Assembly (NCBI GenBank): GCA_964480565.1
Contig: CAYZSU010000008.1
Span: forward strand, 1 to 48,865
Source of the DNA: CAYZSU01 sp964480565
Lineage (GTDB): Bacteria; UBA10199; 2-02-FULL-44-16; JAAZCA01
Length of the DNA stretch: 48,865 nucleotides
Direction of reading: 5' to 3'
A model generated the notes under the pieces. That model searched no databases. It was not told the origin of the DNA and saw only the letters and a list, made by a program, of their open reading frames with translations. Every line of letters starts with the position of its first letter. The stretch's first letter is position 1. Of this stretch, positions 35,836 through 44,169 are shown one piece after another. A program made the position numbers and the translations under genes.

Positions 35836-38514
35836 ATGAAAAAACAACGAACAATGTTGGGATGGGTGGTTATGATTGCCATGGTCGTGGCAAGTATGGC
35901 CTGTAGTGATGGGAGCGTACGAGTAACGCCATCAAAAAATGCGTTGGATCCAGTGATTATGAAGTTTACAGCGAGTCCATTGGAAAATAATAAAGTCGAA
36001 TTATCGTATGAATTTACAAGTAATGTGTCTACTGCAGAACTTACATTTTCTGGATCATTGGTGGAAAATTCAGAGGCGAAAAAAGCTTCGGTTGATCCAA
36101 TTTTACTAGAATTACCTGCACCAGGGGCCACTGAAAACACTGTTGGTAAGTATAATATAACAGGTGTCATGGATGGCACAGAAGCCACATTAACCGTCAC
36201 TTATTTTACATTGATGTTAAGCCGTGATGATATTGACGATATTAATGATGCAGATCCTGAGAAGCAAGATGAAATACGCCAAAGTAAAATGATAGAGCGT
36301 CAAGAAGAAGCAAAAGCTGCTATAAATGGGAATGATAACCCATATGGCTATGTTGAAGGAACGGATTCGCGGACAATTATTATTAAAGAAGCAGCTGATC
36401 CTGTTGTCGAGGATCCTGTTGTTGCACCCAGTGTAACAGTGACGACAACGGATACAGAAATATCATCCGGTGATGTGGCAATTATCACTTGGGATGCGAG
36501 TGATATGGGCGATGATGCAGGTCTTGAAGGTGCAGTCATTGAAATTGTTAGCTCTGATGAAGATAAGCCTGTAGTGAATGTGTATAGTAATGAGGACTGT
36601 AAGGAATATACAACAGCTGCCGACTTATTGGCGCAGGGAACACCCATTGCAGCCGATATGCCAAAACCAGCCAAGGGCTGTGCCGTGGTTGCGCCGAGCG
36701 TAAATACTACGTATTCAGTAACAATCGATGGTGAAACGGTTGGGTCCACAACTATTGATGTTGACGATGGTGCATCCGCTGACTTAAGCGTTAATATTCG
36801 TATCAATAATATGGAAACAGCCATGGTGGATAATTTTGATGCACCAGTAGCTGTAACATGGACAGTGATGCCAGAAAACGCAGAGGTAACTGTCACATCA
36901 ACACCTAATGCGATATGCAATCCAGAGCTTCCAGTCAGTCAAGTGATGGAGGGCGGCCAAGGCACGGCATCATGTATAATCAGTGAAAATACAGTATTTG
37001 TCGTGGATGTGGCTATATCAGGTTCTGCAGATAGGAAGCAGGACACAGCGGAGGTAGTGAAACGAAGTCCAATTGCACCTGCACATGTTAGCATTGATGT
37101 GCAGACATCCAGCTCATGGGCATTTCAAGGTGAAGAAGTGGAATTATCCTTTGCAGCGAGCGAGAATGTTGATCCAGCGGATATTGTATCCATTATGCTT
37201 GTCAAAGGAGTGAAAGAAGAAAGTGTTAAACTAGGTGATGTTAAAACAGTTAAAGTACCTAGAGATGGTATTAGTGTTTACTTTATTGATTCAGCAGGTG
37301 TGACGCATAATAAAGGTACAGTAGTTCGTGGTGTGGCCATGCAAAATATGGGTTTTTCACAGCCTGTGGCAGGTATTATGGTGGATTCTACTAATGTAGA
37401 TAATCGCTATGTGGGTGTGAATGCAGGATATAATGGTGGTAATGCCTTAGTCTATCACAATGGGAGTAAAGCCATTGAGTGGAGTTTTGAAACAGGCATT
37501 AAATCCAAGGCAGGTGGTGCATTGGATGGTTGGAATGCGGATCGCATTGGTAATAAAATTTCTCAATGGCCGGTGTATGCCATGGTCAGTCGCCCAGGAA
37601 AAGAAAATGAATTCTATGCGGCGGGCCCAGGGTTGGTTGTTCGCTCAACTGATGGCGGCTCAACAACAGAGCCTGTATTTGCAACGATTATAACCAATTC
37701 AGATGATGGGTATGATGGGCACAATACATGTCGAGGCAAAGAACAAACGGGTTTTGATGGTATGGAACATGAGTTTGCAACGGTTCGACAAATCTGTGAC
37801 TTGGCAATGGGCCAAAGTGGCCGTTTATTGGCAGCGACTGATCGCGGTGTGGTAGAAATCAGCAATATTGATGACTATATGAATGATCAGGCCAATGACG
37901 TGACATTGATGCAGAATTACTCCAGCTATGGTCATGTGATTGATGATTTAGAATGTTTGGATGCCAATTGTGATACAGTTCTTTCTGCTACAGATAATGG
38001 TGTGCATGAGAGTAAAGATGGTGGACGTATTTGGGAACTTTATGGTTTAGAAGGCAAGGTCGTGTACCAGGTGAAAAAAGCGGATAATACGGTATATGCA
38101 GGTACAAGCGACGGTTTGTATGTGCAAGTGCATGGTAGTAACTTTAAATTAATGTCTGCGAATAAACAAGTGTATAGCATTGCATTTGATCCCAATGGCA
38201 AGGATAACCAACGCATGGTCGCTATTGGTACAAACGATGGCGTGTTGATGTCCAGGGATAATATGGAGTCTTGGAGTGAGTTGATGGTTGGGTCTGATAC
38301 AGAAACTGCGTATTATGTCACCATGGTGCAAAAAGGTAGTGACTTGGCCGTATTCATGGCAGGCGCCAAAAGAGCTAGCTATGGTGTTGTGACTGTGGAC
38401 GATATGACTGCATTGCCAGAAGAGGGTGATGTTACAGAACCTGAGGATGGTGAAGAGACAGATACATCTGTAGAGGAAGATGATGTACCTGTAACACCTG
38501 TTGAAGCAGAATAG
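35836..38514 (+). CDS. Lipoprotein with Ig-like domains and BNR-type beta-propeller
   Basis: This 892-aa protein has a lipoprotein signal peptide with lipobox ASMAC (Cys23). Residues about 35-470 are several Ig-like beta-sandwich domains (for example VTVTTTDTEISSGDVAIITWDAS and VSIDVQTSSSWAFQGEEVELSFAA). Residues about 500-860 resemble sortilin/BNR propeller blades (AAGPGLVVRSTDGGS, LSATDNGVHESKDGGRIWEL, VYAGTSDGLYV, VAIGTNDGVLMSRDNMESWSEL). The tail is acidic (PEDGEETDTSVEEDD). It is likely anchored to a membrane and binds a ligand or polymer. It closes the three-gene unit, 57 bp after the beta-barrel gene, and a strong terminator follows. GAGAGG and GGGGA lie before the ATG. Confidence 0.85.
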   Translation: MKKQRTMLGWVVMIAMVVASMACSDGSVRVTPSKNALDPVIMKFTASPLENNKVELSYEFTSNVSTAELTFSGSLVENSEAKKASVDPILLELPAPGATENTVGKYNITGVMDGTEATLTVTYFTLMLSRDDIDDINDADPEKQDEIRQSKMIERQEEAKAAINGNDNPYGYVEGTDSRTIIIKEAADPVVEDPVVAPSVTVTTTDTEISSGDVAIITWDASDMGDDAGLEGAVIEIVSSDEDKPVVNVYSNEDCKEYTTAADLLAQGTPIAADMPKPAKGCAVVAPSVNTTYSVTIDGETVGSTTIDVDDGASADLSVNIRINNMETAMVDNFDAPVAVTWTVMPENAEVTVTSTPNAICNPELPVSQVMEGGQGTASCIISENTVFVVDVAISGSADRKQDTAEVVKRSPIAPAHVSIDVQTSSSWAFQGEEVELSFAASENVDPADIVSIMLVKGVKEESVKLGDVKTVKVPRDGISVYFIDSAGVTHNKGTVVRGVAMQNMGFSQPVAGIMVDSTNVDNRYVGVNAGYNGGNALVYHNGSKAIEWSFETGIKSKAGGALDGWNADRIGNKISQWPVYAMVSRPGKENEFYAAGPGLVVRSTDGGSTTEPVFATIITNSDDGYDGHNTCRGKEQTGFDGMEHEFATVRQICDLAMGQSGRLLAATDRGVVEISNIDDYMNDQANDVTLMQNYSSYGHVIDDLECLDANCDTVLSATDNGVHESKDGGRIWELYGLEGKVVYQVKKADNTVYAGTSDGLYVQVHGSNFKLMSANKQVYSIAFDPNGKDNQRMVAIGTNDGVLMSRDNMESWSELMVGSDTETAYYVTMVQKGSDLAVFMAGAKRASYGVVTVDDMTALPEEGDVTEPEDGEETDTSVEEDDVPVTPVEAE

Positions 38515-38592
38515 TAATAAATATGCGAAACTAATAATCGCATAATAATATATTGATTCTTTGAGGGAAACCTCAAAACAATCTTTCCCCTT

Positions 38593-38633
38593 AAATGCCT
38601 GAGTGCTTTTTGTGCTCAGGCATTTTTTATTTT
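38593..38633 (+). terminator. Strong rho-independent terminator
   Basis: AAATGCCTGAG pairs with CTCAGGCATTT across a loop of about 11 bases, followed by a T-rich run. It ends the 31510-38514 gene unit. Confidence 0.88.
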
Positions 38634-38649
38634 AGAGTTGTAAACAATG

Positions 38650-38716
38650 ATTGAGAGTTTTATTAAAATGTAACCGATTTGAATTTGCTGATATGGCGCC
38701 GAAAATGGGCATTTTA
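38650..38716 (+). mobile_element. Partial MITE-like element with internal deletion
   Basis: GATTTGAATTTGCTGATATGGCGCCGAAAATGGGCATTTT aligns with the right half of the repeat family (written here in spaced pieces: GATTTGAATTTGCTG, then GCGCCGAAAATGGGC). A short left piece (GAGAGTTTTATTAAAATG) may be the remains of the left end. It lies just outside the MFS gene. Confidence 0.5.
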
Positions 38717-38790
38717 AAGGCGAAATATCTCACTGGATAGCTCTGGATTATCTTTTTTTTGAGCAATAACTGACCATGTCAAAGTATATA

Positions 38791-40032
38791 TTAACAATCT
38801 CTGGTATTTACTTCACTACAATTAAACGTGTTAAATCCTGAAATCATGTAAAAAAATGGAAGTAGAACTATAATGCCTAAGCCAATAATCATTAATAGAT
38901 GGGTACACGACAAATAATTCATTGCCAGAGTGAAAATAAAAATAGACAGGGGTATTAGGCATCTATTGATGCTGCTAAACAGTGCAGTGACGCGACCGAT
39001 GACAGTATTTGGAATGGATCTTAAAATATAGGCCTCAAGCATCATATCGACAAATCCGCAAAAACACCCAAATAGAAATAAATAGGCATAGATAGCGATA
39101 GTTGTTTTTGATAAACCAATATTGATTAAAAATATAGCCGCTAAAAAGAATGATATAATAAATAGATGATGCTGATTGTTCTTTGGAAATTCTTTCATTG
39201 AAAAGAAAATACTCGCTATAATGACTCCACCCATTATTGCTGAACTGGCAATTCCAATCACATTAGCAGGTAATTGTAATTCTTTTTGAATATACACCAT
39301 CACAACAATACCCAGTGCACCTGTAAATAATGTGGTTAGCGCACATAAAATATTTACATAAAGTACTGTTCTATTTTTTAAAAGATATAAAACACCTTCT
39401 TTTAACATATTAAAGTAATTCGATGATGCATGATTCATCGACGTATGTCTGCTGGAAATAATTTGAATACGAGCTTTCATGATTGCACTTATAATATATG
39501 AACATGCATCAATAATAATCGCTCCAAATGGACCACAAGTTACAACTAAAATTCCGCCAAAAGCTGGTCCAATAATTTTAGCGGAGTTAATACAAAAGGA
39601 GTTGAGAGCACTTGCAGATAATACATGATCTCTTTTAATAATTAACTGGGTGAGCATGCGCTTGGCAGATTTAAAAGGTAAGTCAGTAAGCGTGTGCACG
39701 GCAATGAGCACATAATAAAATAAAAGTGTTTTAACATTGTAAAAAATAAGCATCGCGATTAACGCCATGCATATGGCATTTATAATATCAAATACACATA
39801 GCATTTTGATTGGATTGCGAAGCTTATCAACGTATGTACCAATAAATGGACTGGTCAGGAGGTTTATTAAAACAGTAATGATACCGATCATTCCCATCTT
39901 CAAGGGTGATCCTGTAGTATCGAGTATCCACCACATCATTGCAAAGTTAGCAATTGCACTTCCAAAAGAAGAAATCATATCGCTTAGACAAAATAGCAAA
40001 TAGCTTTTGTGAAATATATTCTTATTCAACAT
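38791..40032 (-). CDS. MFS exporter of the RiPP locus
   Basis: This 413-aa protein has about 12 hydrophobic segments and resembles drug-efflux members of the major facilitator superfamily (MefA-like/MFS_3). Family features include LLFCLSDMISSFGSAIANFAMMWW at helix 1, the SPFIGTYVDKLRNP loop between helices 2 and 3, and LNSFCINSAKIIGPAFGGIL in helix 5. The ATG at 40032 lies 11 bases inside the end of the radical SAM gene, so the two are coupled. The natural inference is export of the modified peptide made by that enzyme, or self-immunity. An upstream TTG is possible but less likely. Confidence 0.88.
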   Translation of the reverse strand: MLNKNIFHKSYLLFCLSDMISSFGSAIANFAMMWWILDTTGSPLKMGMIGIITVLINLLTSPFIGTYVDKLRNPIKMLCVFDIINAICMALIAMLIFYNVKTLLFYYVLIAVHTLTDLPFKSAKRMLTQLIIKRDHVLSASALNSFCINSAKIIGPAFGGILVVTCGPFGAIIIDACSYIISAIMKARIQIISSRHTSMNHASSNYFNMLKEGVLYLLKNRTVLYVNILCALTTLFTGALGIVVMVYIQKELQLPANVIGIASSAIMGGVIIASIFFSMKEFPKNNQHHLFIISFFLAAIFLINIGLSKTTIAIYAYLFLFGCFCGFVDMMLEAYILRSIPNTVIGRVTALFSSINRCLIPLSIFIFTLAMNYLSCTHLLMIIGLGIIVLLPFFYMISGFNTFNCSEVNTRDC

Positions 40033-41323
40033 TACAATTTTTTTCCACAAATGTTCGATGACATCGTGACGGTGTACCTAAAATATCACCTGTATATTTA
40101 AATGCATCACCTCTACATCCACCATCACATACTGAAATATAATCACATTGTGCACAGGATTGTAACTCATTCATTTTTTTTGATTTTAGGTTTCTAATGT
40201 ATTTTAAATTATCCGAGTGCTGCCAAATATCTTTCAAATTATTTTCGAGAAGATTGCCTGCTGGAAAATCAGTCAAGGATGTACATGCATGAAAATTTCC
40301 TTTAAAATCGATATATCCGGATTGATCACCTGCTCGACATTCCATAATTTTTCTATAGCCATTTTGCTTATCTTTTTTATAATGGCAATAGATCGATAAT
40401 TCGGTATCTACAATATTTAAATCAGGAACTGCATTTTTCCATTTATTTATTGTGTCAATCAGATCTTTCTCCTGCTCATAATTAAGTCGTACATTATCAT
40501 AGATTTTATTATTGCCAAAATATCGTAAATCTTGAATTACAGTGGATTTAATTCCTAAATTATTTATAAATTTAAGAGTATCTTCAATATAAGGATAATT
40601 ATATTTTGTTAATGTTGTGATCGTATTGACTGGAATACCAAGCTCCATAATCTTTTCAATACCTTGTAATGTTTGCTTTAAAACATCTTTCCCTCGTGTG
40701 ATTCGATTGATTTCCTCTTTATGGCAATCGATACTAGTTGCAACAGGAATATCTCTGTCTTTAATTTGTTGAGCAATAGTTGAATTAATCATCGTGCCAT
40801 TTGTAAGCAATGTCACTGTAATTTTGGCATTAATTAATTTATCGATAATATCCCATATACCATTATGCAATAACGCTTCACCGCCCGTGATCCGCACGTC
40901 CAATACCTGACAGTCAATGATTTGATCGGCAATATGGCACAGTGAATCTAGTGACAAATCTGAATATACTTTTCGTTTCATATTAACTTCAGGAAAACAG
41001 TAAAGGCATTGTAAATTGCATTTTGCTGTTATTTCCCAAAGTAAATTAAGCGGCGCAATATCACTTTTTAACTGTAAGAACTTTGAAAAACCTGGATCAT
41101 CAATTGGAATATCTGATTTTTTATCTGTAAATGTGTTGATAAACCCAGCTTGTTTTAAAATATCAATAAAAGGCTGATCTTCTAAAGATAGATTGTCTAG
41201 AGATGATAATTCCTGGAGCCATTTTTTTTTAGCATGAGATATCTTTAAGAGAGCTCTATTTTTATAATGGTATAATAAAGTATAATCCGTTTCATCCCTA
41301 AAGACGGCATATTTGCTTAACAT
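40022..41323 (-). CDS. Radical SAM/SPASM peptide maturase with RRE-like N-terminus
   Basis: This 433-aa enzyme starts at the ATG at 41323 with AGGAG upstream. Residues 1-65 look like a PqqD-type RiPP recognition element (YAVFRDETDYTLLYHYKN...FIDILKQAGFI). The radical SAM cluster motif is Cys102-Cys106-Cys109 (EITAKCNLQCLYCF), followed by VRITGGEALLH and LLTNGTMI. The C-terminal SPASM domain has CRAGDQSGYIDFKGNFHACTS and CAQCDYISVCDGGCRGD plus later Cys, enough for auxiliary Fe-S clusters. Such enzymes install thioether, C-C or C-O bonds in peptides. The probable substrate is the 25-residue peptide encoded just upstream. A hairpin terminator separates the two; the MFS gene overlaps its 3' end. 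Confidence 0.92.
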   Translation of the reverse strand: MLSKYAVFRDETDYTLLYHYKNRALLKISHAKKKWLQELSSLDNLSLEDQPFIDILKQAGFINTFTDKKSDIPIDDPGFSKFLQLKSDIAPLNLLWEITAKCNLQCLYCFPEVNMKRKVYSDLSLDSLCHIADQIIDCQVLDVRITGGEALLHNGIWDIIDKLINAKITVTLLTNGTMINSTIAQQIKDRDIPVATSIDCHKEEINRITRGKDVLKQTLQGIEKIMELGIPVNTITTLTKYNYPYIEDTLKFINNLGIKSTVIQDLRYFGNNKIYDNVRLNYEQEKDLIDTINKWKNAVPDLNIVDTELSIYCHYKKDKQNGYRKIMECRAGDQSGYIDFKGNFHACTSLTDFPAGNLLENNLKDIWQHSDNLKYIRNLKSKKMNELQSCAQCDYISVCDGGCRGDAFKYTGDILGTPSRCHRTFVEKNCNVE

Positions 41324-41333
41324 ATTTTCTCCT

Positions 41334-41369
41334 GAAAAAAAAATAAGACCTTGCATATGCAAGGTCTTA
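41334..41369 (-). terminator. Attenuating terminator between precursor and maturase genes
   Basis: ATAAGACCTTGCA/TGCAAGGTCTTAT is a perfect palindrome followed on the minus strand by nine T. It lies between the small peptide gene and the radical SAM ribosome binding site. Partial readthrough would give many precursor copies per enzyme, a common arrangement in RiPP operons. Confidence 0.85.
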
Positions 41370-41383
41370 TCAGTTGTCCGTAT

Positions 41384-41461
41384 ATTAGGAACCACCAACA
41401 CCAAAATCCATAGGTTTACTAGGGCCACATACGATTTCATAATCTTTTGTTTGCGTATTCA
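41384..41461 (-). CDS. Putative RiPP precursor peptide, 25 aa
   Basis: A short gene missed by length cutoffs. AAGGAG stands six bases before the ATG at 41461, and the TAA stop is at 41386-41384. The 25-residue product has an 11-residue polar leader-like start (begins MNTQTKDYE) and a C-terminal part CGPSKPMDFGVGGS. The latter offers Cys, Lys, Asp, Phe and a Gly-rich end as possible modification sites. Its position just upstream of a radical SAM/SPASM enzyme with an RRE-like domain, with an attenuator between them and an exporter behind, argues that it is the enzyme's substrate. I do not recognise the peptide family. A translated but unmodified leader peptide for attenuation is the main alternative. 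Confidence 0.7.
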
Positions 41462-41548
41462 TTTTTTTCTCCTTTTTGTTATTTCAAAAACACTATCCCT
41501 TTGATACTATTTTGAAATGATTGTTTGTGTGCACATTGATTTAATATA

Positions 41549-41563
41549 GCAAACTTCATGCCA
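41549..41563 (-). promoter_or_regulatory. Sigma-54-like promoter upstream of the precursor gene
   Basis: TGGCATGAAGTTTGC on the minus strand matches the -24/-12 consensus TGGCACGNNNNTTGC with one mismatch and exact spacing. Transcription would start near 41537, leaving a leader of about 76 nt before the precursor ATG. No activator gene is recognised in the window. A sigma-70 reading with TATATT as -10 is possible but has a poor -35. Confidence 0.42.
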
Positions 41564-41973
41564 ATCGTGAAACCCTTTGTTTTCAGTAGGTTAGTGGTGT
41601 GTGGGTCTTGATGGTATTCTAGATTTTGAGAAATGAATGGAAGATATATCCATCAAATGCTTGTTTATTATGACTTTGCTATGGATTGTAAAAAATGAAA
41701 AATATTCTATAATCCTAGAAAATAAATTATGAGTAATTCTAAATGACTGGATTCCCGATTACCATTGCCTCGGAAATTATATGGCCAGCTGCGTCCCTTT
41801 CTTATATTTAAATTGCATTGAGATTTCATTATTATAAAGCGTGCATGTGAGATGTTCATGAATAGAGAAAATAAAGACTGGGTTATGCAAAAACTCTATG
41901 ATAATGCAGGACCCAGCCTATACAGTTGGTGAGTAAACTTTAAAAGAGCCAAAAGGCATTATATCACGCGCCA
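41564..41973. other. Intergenic region between divergent loci
   Basis: Mostly AT-rich sequence without an intact gene. On the plus strand a 24-codon frame from 41858 reads MNRENKDWVMQKL and ends AGPSLYSW before a stop; it could be a piece of the decayed subtilase gene that follows, but this is uncertain. Confidence 0.4.
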
Positions 41974-42186
41974 TTGATTTTATATGATGCTGAACTGTCA
42001 GAGCTTTGTGTAAATTGCCATAAACTCAATGCATCTCTGAAATACGACTATTCAAATATGAGCTTTGCGACGGCCTTTATAACCGGTGTTGCAGCATTAC
42101 TTTTAGAAATGCATCATCATCTATCCTATGCAGAGTTAAACGATATGCTTCTGCAATTATGTGGGAGAAAGGATTTAACAAGATGA
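41974..42186 (+). pseudogene. C-terminal remnant of a subtilisin-like (S8) protease
   Basis: An open stretch of about 70 codons matches the C-terminal catalytic part of subtilases: MSFATAFITGVAALLLEMHHH followed by LSYAELNDMLLQL parallels GTSxAxxxVxGxAALLLExxPxLSxxELKxxL (segments given separately). The Ser of the GTSxA motif is present, but the Asp and His parts are not found upstream and stops interrupt all frames. Its stop overlaps the ATG of the following TlpA-like gene (ATGA), so the intact ancestor was coupled to it. Confidence 0.65.
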
Positions 42187-43895
42187 AATTGAAAAAAATG
42201 ATCTCTATGTTTGTACTTACGGGAGCTATTTTGATGTCAGGCAGTGCATATGGAAATGACATACCCAGTCCGATTATTCCAGGCGGTATGGTGCCGGATA
42301 TTGAAGGCTATACCATGAATGGAACGTATTTTCGATTATCGGATTATCGCGGAAAATATGTATTGATCGATTTATGGGCCACATGGTGTAGTCCGTGTAA
42401 ACGAGCGTATCCAGCTCTCAAAGAGCTGTATGACACCTATCACGATAAAGGGTTTGAGATTATTGGTATATCCAGGGATAAAATTAGTGATGCAGATAAG
42501 GTGAAAAAATATCTTAAAAAAATGAATGCGCCTTGGCCGCAGTACTATTTAGGCAGTGACATTAATGAGCGTATCGCCGCTCGATTAAATGCATTGCCAG
42601 TGCCTGGATTTATTTTGATCGATCCCAATCGACGCATTGTCAGTATTAAACCGGAAGTGGATGTTATAAGGGAACTATTACTTGAACTGTTTTCAAAACA
42701 GAACGTGGACTTGTCGAGCTTTATCAAGCAAAGATCCACATATCCAATGAGTGTATTTAAACAAGCCGATGATATCTGGGAACGTAGCAGGGAGAAAAAC
42801 GAGCATGCATTGCTGATACAAGATCTTATTTCCAAACAGGGTGTATATAGCCGATCCGTTATAACACGGAGATGGGCTGTGTTTTCACTCCGTGCATTGG
42901 GGGATAAATACTCAAAGGATATTGAGGATGCATTGATGGGTAATCATGCCATGGAAAATCTGTATGGCATATATGATCGGGATGCGGTTGTGAGGGCATA
43001 TTCCATTGACACATTAGCCATTCATTCCAGTAAGCTATTTTTTAAACAAATTATTTCCAGTAACGCAAAAGAGAATCAATTTGGGCTATATGATCGGGAT
43101 GCACTTGTCAGGGCATATACCGTATGGAGTATGGTGTTTTGTAAGGATGATCGCGCGAAATCAATTGATATTCTTTCAGGTAAATATGCGATGTCACATA
43201 GTGTGGCGCTGTATGATAAAGATGTTGCTGTGCAAACATATGCATTGCATGCATTGAATCAATTAGGTGTAGCGAAGGCATTTGTTGATTCTTTATACGG
43301 AAATGTAGCCAAATCTAAAGGAGTTGGAATATATAGCCGTGACCCATTTATACGCGCATATAGCGCAGAAATCATTGCACGTTCGATGGATATAAATGAT
43401 GCACAGTTTGAATTATTGATGGGTAATGCGGCAAAAAAACAAAAACGTGGTTTTTATGATGAATCACTTGTGGCAAGAGAAGTATCTATGCGTGCATTGT
43501 GGAAAAATAAATCTATTTCAAAGGATCAAATCAAGAATAGTTTAATAGGGCCTGTGGCTAAGAAAAATAGGTTAGGCATATATAGTAAAAGGATTGAAAT
43601 TCGCCGATTTGTATATCAGATGTTGGGATATCGGAAGATTACGGGTATCGATATAAGCCGGGCATTAACAGACTCATTGGCAAAGAAGCGGCGAATAGGA
43701 ATCTATGATAAGAACCTAACAGCGCGCTGCCTTGCTATTTGGGCACTGGGTCGGCATGGTAATCGATTTTATGACGCGCTTCCCGATATACTACGCCCCC
43801 TGATTCATCACTCCAATGAAGATATACGTAAGGATGCACAAAAAGCATTGGAAAGAGTGATGCCCGCTTTAACGGAAAAAAATGACAAAAAATAG
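42183..43895 (+). CDS. TlpA-like thioredoxin fused to a novel repeat domain
   Basis: This 570-aa protein starts at the ATG at 42183 with AAGGA upstream. Residues 1-24 are a Sec signal peptide. Residues 30-180 form a TlpA/ResA-type thioredoxin fold with the redox motif WCSPC (Cys69, Cys72), GISRDKISD and the cis-proline region ALPVPGFILID. From about residue 205 to 560 come seven or eight degenerate repeats of about 45 residues, with the pattern G-hydrophobic-Y-(D/S)-(R/K)-D-x-x-VRAYxxxxL and a GNxAK-like linker (GIYDRDAVVRAYSIDTL, GLYDRDALVRAYTVWSM, GIYSRDPFIRAYSAEII, GIYDKNLTARCLAIWAL). These are helical and HEAT-like. A periplasmic thiol reductase or folding factor with a protein-binding scaffold is inferred. 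Confidence 0.88.
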   Translation: MKLKKMISMFVLTGAILMSGSAYGNDIPSPIIPGGMVPDIEGYTMNGTYFRLSDYRGKYVLIDLWATWCSPCKRAYPALKELYDTYHDKGFEIIGISRDKISDADKVKKYLKKMNAPWPQYYLGSDINERIAARLNALPVPGFILIDPNRRIVSIKPEVDVIRELLLELFSKQNVDLSSFIKQRSTYPMSVFKQADDIWERSREKNEHALLIQDLISKQGVYSRSVITRRWAVFSLRALGDKYSKDIEDALMGNHAMENLYGIYDRDAVVRAYSIDTLAIHSSKLFFKQIISSNAKENQFGLYDRDALVRAYTVWSMVFCKDDRAKSIDILSGKYAMSHSVALYDKDVAVQTYALHALNQLGVAKAFVDSLYGNVAKSKGVGIYSRDPFIRAYSAEIIARSMDINDAQFELLMGNAAKKQKRGFYDESLVAREVSMRALWKNKSISKDQIKNSLIGPVAKKNRLGIYSKRIEIRRFVYQMLGYRKITGIDISRALTDSLAKKRRIGIYDKNLTARCLAIWALGRHGNRFYDALPDILRPLIHHSNEDIRKDAQKALERVMPALTEKNDKK

Positions 43896-43912
43896 TATTG
43901 AAAGGAGTTTTC

Positions 43913-44154
43913 ATGGGAGACGGAATCATCAATAAATATGCATTGATCATCAATGGTAGGCACAATGATCCAACATATAAAGCAAGTGTTCAATCGGCCA
44001 GACAACTATTGGAAACAAAGGGATATGCATGCGCTATTGTTGATAATTATGATACCTCGCAGCAGGAGATGATGGTAGTGATCTAATGTTTAGTCACAAA
44101 TATAATTATATAGGTTTTAGAGGTGTCATTCTGTCCGAGAGCCGGAATCCATGA
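43913..44154 (+). pseudogene. Broken caspase-like (C13/C14-type) N-terminal fragment
   Basis: The ATG at 43913 follows AAGGAG. The first 57 codons include KYALIINGRHNDPTYKASVQ and LLETKGYACAIVDN, which resemble the first strand and helix of caspase/legumain-type peptidases (YAVLINGG...). The frame stops at 44086, but another frame continues with AGDDGSDLMFSHKYNYIGFRG to 44154, suggesting a frameshift. That extension ends inside a REP-like repeat at 44125-44152. Catalytic His and Cys are not present. A genuine 57-aa protein remains possible. Confidence 0.45.
44125..44152 (+). repeat. Single REP-like palindromic repeat
   Basis: GTCATTCTGTCC-GAGA-GCCGGAATCCAT has the same skeleton (GTCATTC...GGAATCCAT) as the tandem unit at 30853-31411, with a weaker stem. 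It marks the break point of the caspase-like fragment. Confidence 0.6.
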
Positions 44155-44169
44155 ATCATATTTCTAAAT

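Noticed and set aside
41324..41440. N-terminal extension of the radical SAM protein by 39 residues
   Set aside because: It starts inside the 25-codon gene in another frame, has no ribosome binding site and would be translated across the terminator hairpin. The ATG at 41323 has AGGAG directly upstream.
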